A DNA stretch of 16,299 nucleotides, taken from NCBI GenBank assembly GCA_018883305.1, contig VEQI01000032.1, positions 1 to 16,299 of the forward strand, given 5' to 3'. The position numbers were made by a program, and so were the translations under genes. The notes under the pieces are model-generated. The model worked only from the letters and a program-made list of their open reading frames with translations, ran no database searches and was not told the origin of the DNA. The number at the start of each line of letters is the position of its first letter. The stretch's first letter is position 1. Positions 13,705 to 16,299 of the stretch are shown here, piece after piece. Origin of the DNA: Limnohabitans sp. Its GTDB lineage: Bacteria; Pseudomonadota; Gammaproteobacteria; Burkholderiales; Burkholderiaceae_C.

Positions 13705-14604
13705 ATGTCATTGTTTCCAGGTTTCAGCTCGCACCGCTTCACGTCCACGGGCGCAGAGATTCACTACCTGCGCGCAGGCCAAGGTGAACCTGTCCTGTTG
13801 CTGCATGGCTATCCACAAACCCATGTGTGCTGGCATCGCATCGCCCCCGCCTTGAGCAAGGACTACACCGTGATCGTGGCCGATCTACGAGGCTATGGCG
13901 ATTCCTCCAAACCGCCCGGGCTCCCGGACCACGCCAACTATTCCAAGCGCGCCATGGCGCAAGACATGGTGGAGTTGATGGCGTCCCTGGGGTTTGACCG
14001 CTTCCATCTGGTGTCCCATGACCGGGGATCTCGTGTATCCCATCGCTTGGCCGCAGATCATCCGTCCTGTGTGCAGACGCTGACGGTGATGGACATTTCA
14101 CCCACGCTCAAGATGTTCCAGAACACCAACATGGCGTTCGCCCGTGCGTATTTCCACTGGTTCCTGATGTTACAACCCGCCCCTATCCCGGAAGAGTTGC
14201 TGGCGGGCAAAGTGCCTTTCTACACCCTGGGTCGCGTGGGTCGCGCCGAACCTGACCTGAGCCACTACGATCCGGCCGCCTTGGCCGAGTACACGCGCTG
14301 TTACGCGGACCCGGCGGCCATTCATGCGTCTTGTGAAGACTACCGCGCCGCCGGCACCATCGACCTTGAACACGATCGCGCAGATCGTGCGGCTGGCCTC
14401 AAGTTGCCCATGCCCGTGATGACCTTGTGGGGCGCTGAAGGCGTGGTGGGCACGATGTTCAACTGCCTGGAAGACTGGCGCGAAGTGGCCGAGAACGTCA
14501 CGGGCAAAGCCCTGCCCTGTGGCCACTTCTTGCCCGAGGAACAGCCCGAGATGACGTTGACCGAAGTGCAACGTTTTTTGAAGCAGCACCCTATGCTGCG
14601 CTGA
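13705..14604 (+). CDS. Alpha/beta hydrolase, fluoroacetate (haloacetate) dehalogenase type
   Basis: 299 aa from ATG 13705, with GGAG (13693-13696) 8 nt upstream. From memory of the Rhodopseudomonas palustris fluoroacetate dehalogenase RPA1163, every key residue has a counterpart: nucleophile Asp106 and carboxylate-binding Arg107 and Arg110 in HDRGSR, Asp130, halide-pocket His151, Trp152 (FHW) and Tyr213 (EDYRA), and catalytic His274 in CGHFLPEE. The spacing matches (offset -4, then -6). HGYPQTHVCWH (34-44) forms the oxyanion region. Such enzymes hydrolyse haloacetates, some even C-F bonds, to glycolate and halide in the cytoplasm. An epoxide hydrolase is less likely given the Asp nucleophile with HW/Y pocket. 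No signal peptide. Activity on fluoroacetate is predicted, not shown. Confidence 0.85.
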   Translation: MSLFPGFSSHRFTSTGAEIHYLRAGQGEPVLLLHGYPQTHVCWHRIAPALSKDYTVIVADLRGYGDSSKPPGLPDHANYSKRAMAQDMVELMASLGFDRFHLVSHDRGSRVSHRLAADHPSCVQTLTVMDISPTLKMFQNTNMAFARAYFHWFLMLQPAPIPEELLAGKVPFYTLGRVGRAEPDLSHYDPAALAEYTRCYADPAAIHASCEDYRAAGTIDLEHDRADRAAGLKLPMPVMTLWGAEGVVGTMFNCLEDWREVAENVTGKALPCGHFLPEEQPEMTLTEVQRFLKQHPMLR

Positions 14605-14609
14605 TCATC

Positions 14610-14666
14610 CCAGCACGCGGGGAACAGACGCAAGCGACGCCTAACCCTCCGCGTGCTGGCGTCGCT
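14610..14666. terminator. Two overlapping inverted repeats between convergent genes
   Basis: CCAGCACGCGG (14610-14620) pairs exactly with CCGCGTGCTGG (14649-14659). AGCGACGCC (14633-14641) pairs exactly with GGCGTCGCT (14658-14666), which runs into the livF stop. The right arms share two bases, and the second left arm lies in the first loop, so the hairpins largely exclude each other. No T-run follows on either strand. Likely transcript-end structure for both the hydrolase and liv operons. Confidence 0.5.
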
Positions 14667-15379
14667 CAAATGCCCAGATAAGCCTCACGGATACGGGCAT
14701 CGTTGAGCAACTCCTCGGAACGTCCACTCAGCACCATCTCGCCGTTTTGCAACACAAACGCGCGCTGCGCCACCGACAGCGCCAGTTGGGTGTTTTGCTC
14801 CACCAACAGCGTGGTCACGCCGGAGCGATGAATGGTGACCAGGGCATCATGCAGTTCCTGCACGATCTTGGGCGCCAGGCCATGGCTGGGTTCATCCAGC
14901 AACAGCAAGCGTGGCTTGCCCATCAGGGCTCGACCAATGGCCACCATTTGCTGTTCACCGCCGGACAGCGTGCCAGCCAGTTGCCGGCGACGCTCCGCCA
15001 GGCGTGGGAACTGCATGAACACGGCTTCGAGCGTGCGTTGCAAATCTGCCTTGTCGTGACGACGGTGATAGCCGCCTAGCCACAAGTTGTCCTCCACCGA
15101 CATGGCGGGAAACACATGACGCCCCTCAGGTACGTGGGAAATACCCCGAAACGGAATTTGATGCGCGGGCAATGCCAGCAGGTTTTCACCCTCCAGCGCA
15201 ATGCGACCCGAGGTGCGTGGCACCAGTCCCGAGATGGCGCGCAACAAGGTGCTCTTGCCAGCCGTATTGGCCCCGATGACGGCCACAAAGTCGCCCTGCG
15301 CCACGTCAAAGCTGATGTGATGCAGCACTTCGCTGCCGTCATAGGCCGCGCACAAATTGTCAATGACCAGCAGACTCAT
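14666..15379 (-). CDS. livF: High-affinity branched-chain amino acid-type ABC transporter ATPase LivF
   Basis: 237 aa. ATG 15379 overlaps the livG stop (ATGA), so translation is coupled. Motifs: Walker A GANTAGKST (36-44, with Thr where LivF usually has Gly), signature LSGGE (138-142), Walker B LLLLDEP with Glu163, and VEQN (193-196), where LivF proteins have Gln in place of the switch His. SHVPEGRHVFPAMSVEDNL (81-99) is the typical LivF Q-loop region. With LivG, LivH, LivM and a periplasmic binding protein it imports branched-chain amino acids or, in many Burkholderiales paralogues, other small amides or carboxylates such as urea or aromatic acids. The substrate cannot be fixed here because the binding-protein gene is outside the window. 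Confidence 0.9.
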   Translation of the reverse strand: MSLLVIDNLCAAYDGSEVLHHISFDVAQGDFVAVIGANTAGKSTLLRAISGLVPRTSGRIALEGENLLALPAHQIPFRGISHVPEGRHVFPAMSVEDNLWLGGYHRRHDKADLQRTLEAVFMQFPRLAERRRQLAGTLSGGEQQMVAIGRALMGKPRLLLLDEPSHGLAPKIVQELHDALVTIHRSGVTTLLVEQNTQLALSVAQRAFVLQNGEMVLSGRSEELLNDARIREAYLGI

Positions 15380-16119
15380 GCGTGAACTCCGGCGTGCGTA
15401 TCGCTTCCGAGATAGGCAGAGATGACATCGGGGTTTCGACTGATGTCCTGCGGCGTTCCCTGGGCAATCAATTGTCCAAAGCTCAGCACCAGAATGCGCT
15501 CACACAAATTCATGATGGCGCGCATGTGGTGTTCTATCACCACAAAGGTCAGCCCGTCTTGCTCTCGCAACTTTCGAATCAGGGCTAGCACCTGGTCCAT
15601 CTCGGCATGATTCAAGGCGGCCATCACTTCATCCAGCAATACCACCTTGGGTTGCGTGCACAAGGCTCGCGCCATTTCCACCAAGGCCTTCTCCGGGAAG
15701 GTGAGATCGGCCGCGTGTTTATCCGCGATGTGGGCCATGCCCACGCGTGCCAGGTTCTGTCGCGCCAGTTCGCGTGCGTCTTGCAGGGACAAGCGCAGCA
15801 AGCCACCCGTGAGTACGTTGTCCAGCACTGTCATCTCGGGAAACAAGGCCACGTTCTGAAACGTCTTGACCATGCCCAGACGCGCCACCTGATGCGGCTT
15901 GAATCCGGTGATGCGCTGGCCTTGCAGCATCACTTCACCGGACGAAGGCTTGATCAAGCCCATCAGCAAATTGAACAAAGTGGTCTTGCCAGCACCATTG
16001 GGGCCGATCAGGCCAATCAACTCGCCGGCCTGGATCTGCAAGTCCACCTGATTGACGGCGGTGAGTCCGCCAAATCGGCGCGTCAGCCCTTGGGCGGACA
16101 AAATGGGTGTGCTGCTCAT
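15376..16119 (-). CDS. livG: Branched-chain amino acid-type ABC transporter ATPase LivG
   Basis: 247 aa. ATG 16119 overlaps the livM stop by 4 nt (ATGA). Walker A GPNGAGKTT (39-47), Q-loop KTFQNVALFPEMTVLDN (85-101), Walker B VVLLDEV with Glu164, and EHHM (196-199) with the switch His. The signature loop is degenerate: DLTFPEKALVEMARAL (138-153) stands where LSxGQ is expected, and LDEVMAALN replaces the common LDEPxAGxN. This is probably a subfamily trait and not damage, since the gene is intact and the flanking residues are normal. It pairs with LivF, which keeps a good signature, so the two ATP sites would be unequal. Confidence 0.88.
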   Translation of the reverse strand: MSSTPILSAQGLTRRFGGLTAVNQVDLQIQAGELIGLIGPNGAGKTTLFNLLMGLIKPSSGEVMLQGQRITGFKPHQVARLGMVKTFQNVALFPEMTVLDNVLTGGLLRLSLQDARELARQNLARVGMAHIADKHAADLTFPEKALVEMARALCTQPKVVLLDEVMAALNHAEMDQVLALIRKLREQDGLTFVVIEHHMRAIMNLCERILVLSFGQLIAQGTPQDISRNPDVISAYLGSDTHAGVHA

Positions 16120-16299
16120 ACGCGTGCTCCTCGGGCGGTCACGCGGCGATACAGGGTCTGCAATCCACGAGGTTCAATCAGGATGATGAGGATCAGAATC
16201 AGGCCAAAGGCCAGTTGCGACAGCCCCGCCCCCGAACTGGACAACGTGGCATTGAAGAGTTCTTCCAGCGGCAGCAAGAAACAGGCGCCAATGATGGGC
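16116..16299 (-). CDS. livM: Branched-chain amino acid-type ABC transporter permease LivM, C-terminal part
   Basis: Partial: the last 60 residues and the stop TGA (16118-16116) are present; the 5' part lies beyond the window's right end. The visible tail reads PIIGACFLLPLEELFNATLS, then a hydrophobic last helix (LAFGLILILIILIEPRG) and GLQTLYRRVTARGARV. A final helix followed by EPRGL and a short basic tail is the standard end of LivM/LivH-type permeases. It forms the inner-membrane channel with LivH, and the ATPases encoded immediately downstream bind it. Confidence 0.82.
   Translation of the reverse strand, partial: PIIGACFLLPLEELFNATLSSSGAGLSQLAFGLILILIILIEPRGLQTLYRRVTARGARV

Overview
The window looks like chromosomal DNA of a betaproteobacterium, most likely order Burkholderiales and probably Comamonadaceae (Limnohabitans/Rhodoferax-like). 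The grounds are the high GC content, the hldD 3' end followed by a ComEA-like gene, TRAP and Liv carboxylate/amino-acid transporters, a polyhydroxyalkanoate phasin, and XdhC beginning MENLDL. The family-level placement is inferred by eye and not tested by any search. I saw no transposase, integrase, CRISPR array, tRNA or rRNA.

Layout. 1-203: 3' end of hldD (LPS heptose epimerase). 268-633: small exported helix-hairpin-helix protein whose ribosome binding site lies in a hairpin. 742-3979: apparent operon of a TRAP transporter (dctP, dctQ, dctM) and, 2 nt after dctM, a fluoride channel crcB/fluC. 3992-5026 (minus): XdhC-type molybdenum-enzyme maturation factor. 5094-5462: exported SAPE-like protein. 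5512-9078 (minus): four tightly packed genes, namely an exported coiled-coil protein, a HlyD/MacA-type adaptor, a MacB/LolC-type permease and a LolD-type ATPase, resembling a DevBCA-type tripartite exporter. 9153-11708 (minus): P3B magnesium-transport ATPase. 11932-12138: histidine-rich, probably disordered 68-aa protein, divergent from mgtA. 12275-12820: phasin, followed by a textbook UUCG-loop terminator. 12967-14604: KduD-like short-chain dehydrogenase and a fluoroacetate-dehalogenase-type alpha/beta hydrolase. 14666-16299 (minus): livF, livG and the 3' end of livM.

How the genes may work together. The most suggestive combination is a hydrolase carrying every residue known for fluoroacetate dehalogenase catalysis and fluoride binding, about 10 kb from a fluoride exporter that is itself translationally coupled to a carboxylate-type TRAP importer. 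Uptake of an organohalogen acid, C-F cleavage and fluoride export would be a coherent pathway. The link is inference: the two loci are separate transcription units, and fluC is widespread without any such role. The second candidate system is the ABC exporter operon with its dedicated exported coiled-coil partner. Several intergenic regions contain exact inverted repeats (hairpin over the ribosome binding site at 242-266, alternative hairpins at 14610-14666, palindrome in the phasin promoter spacer).
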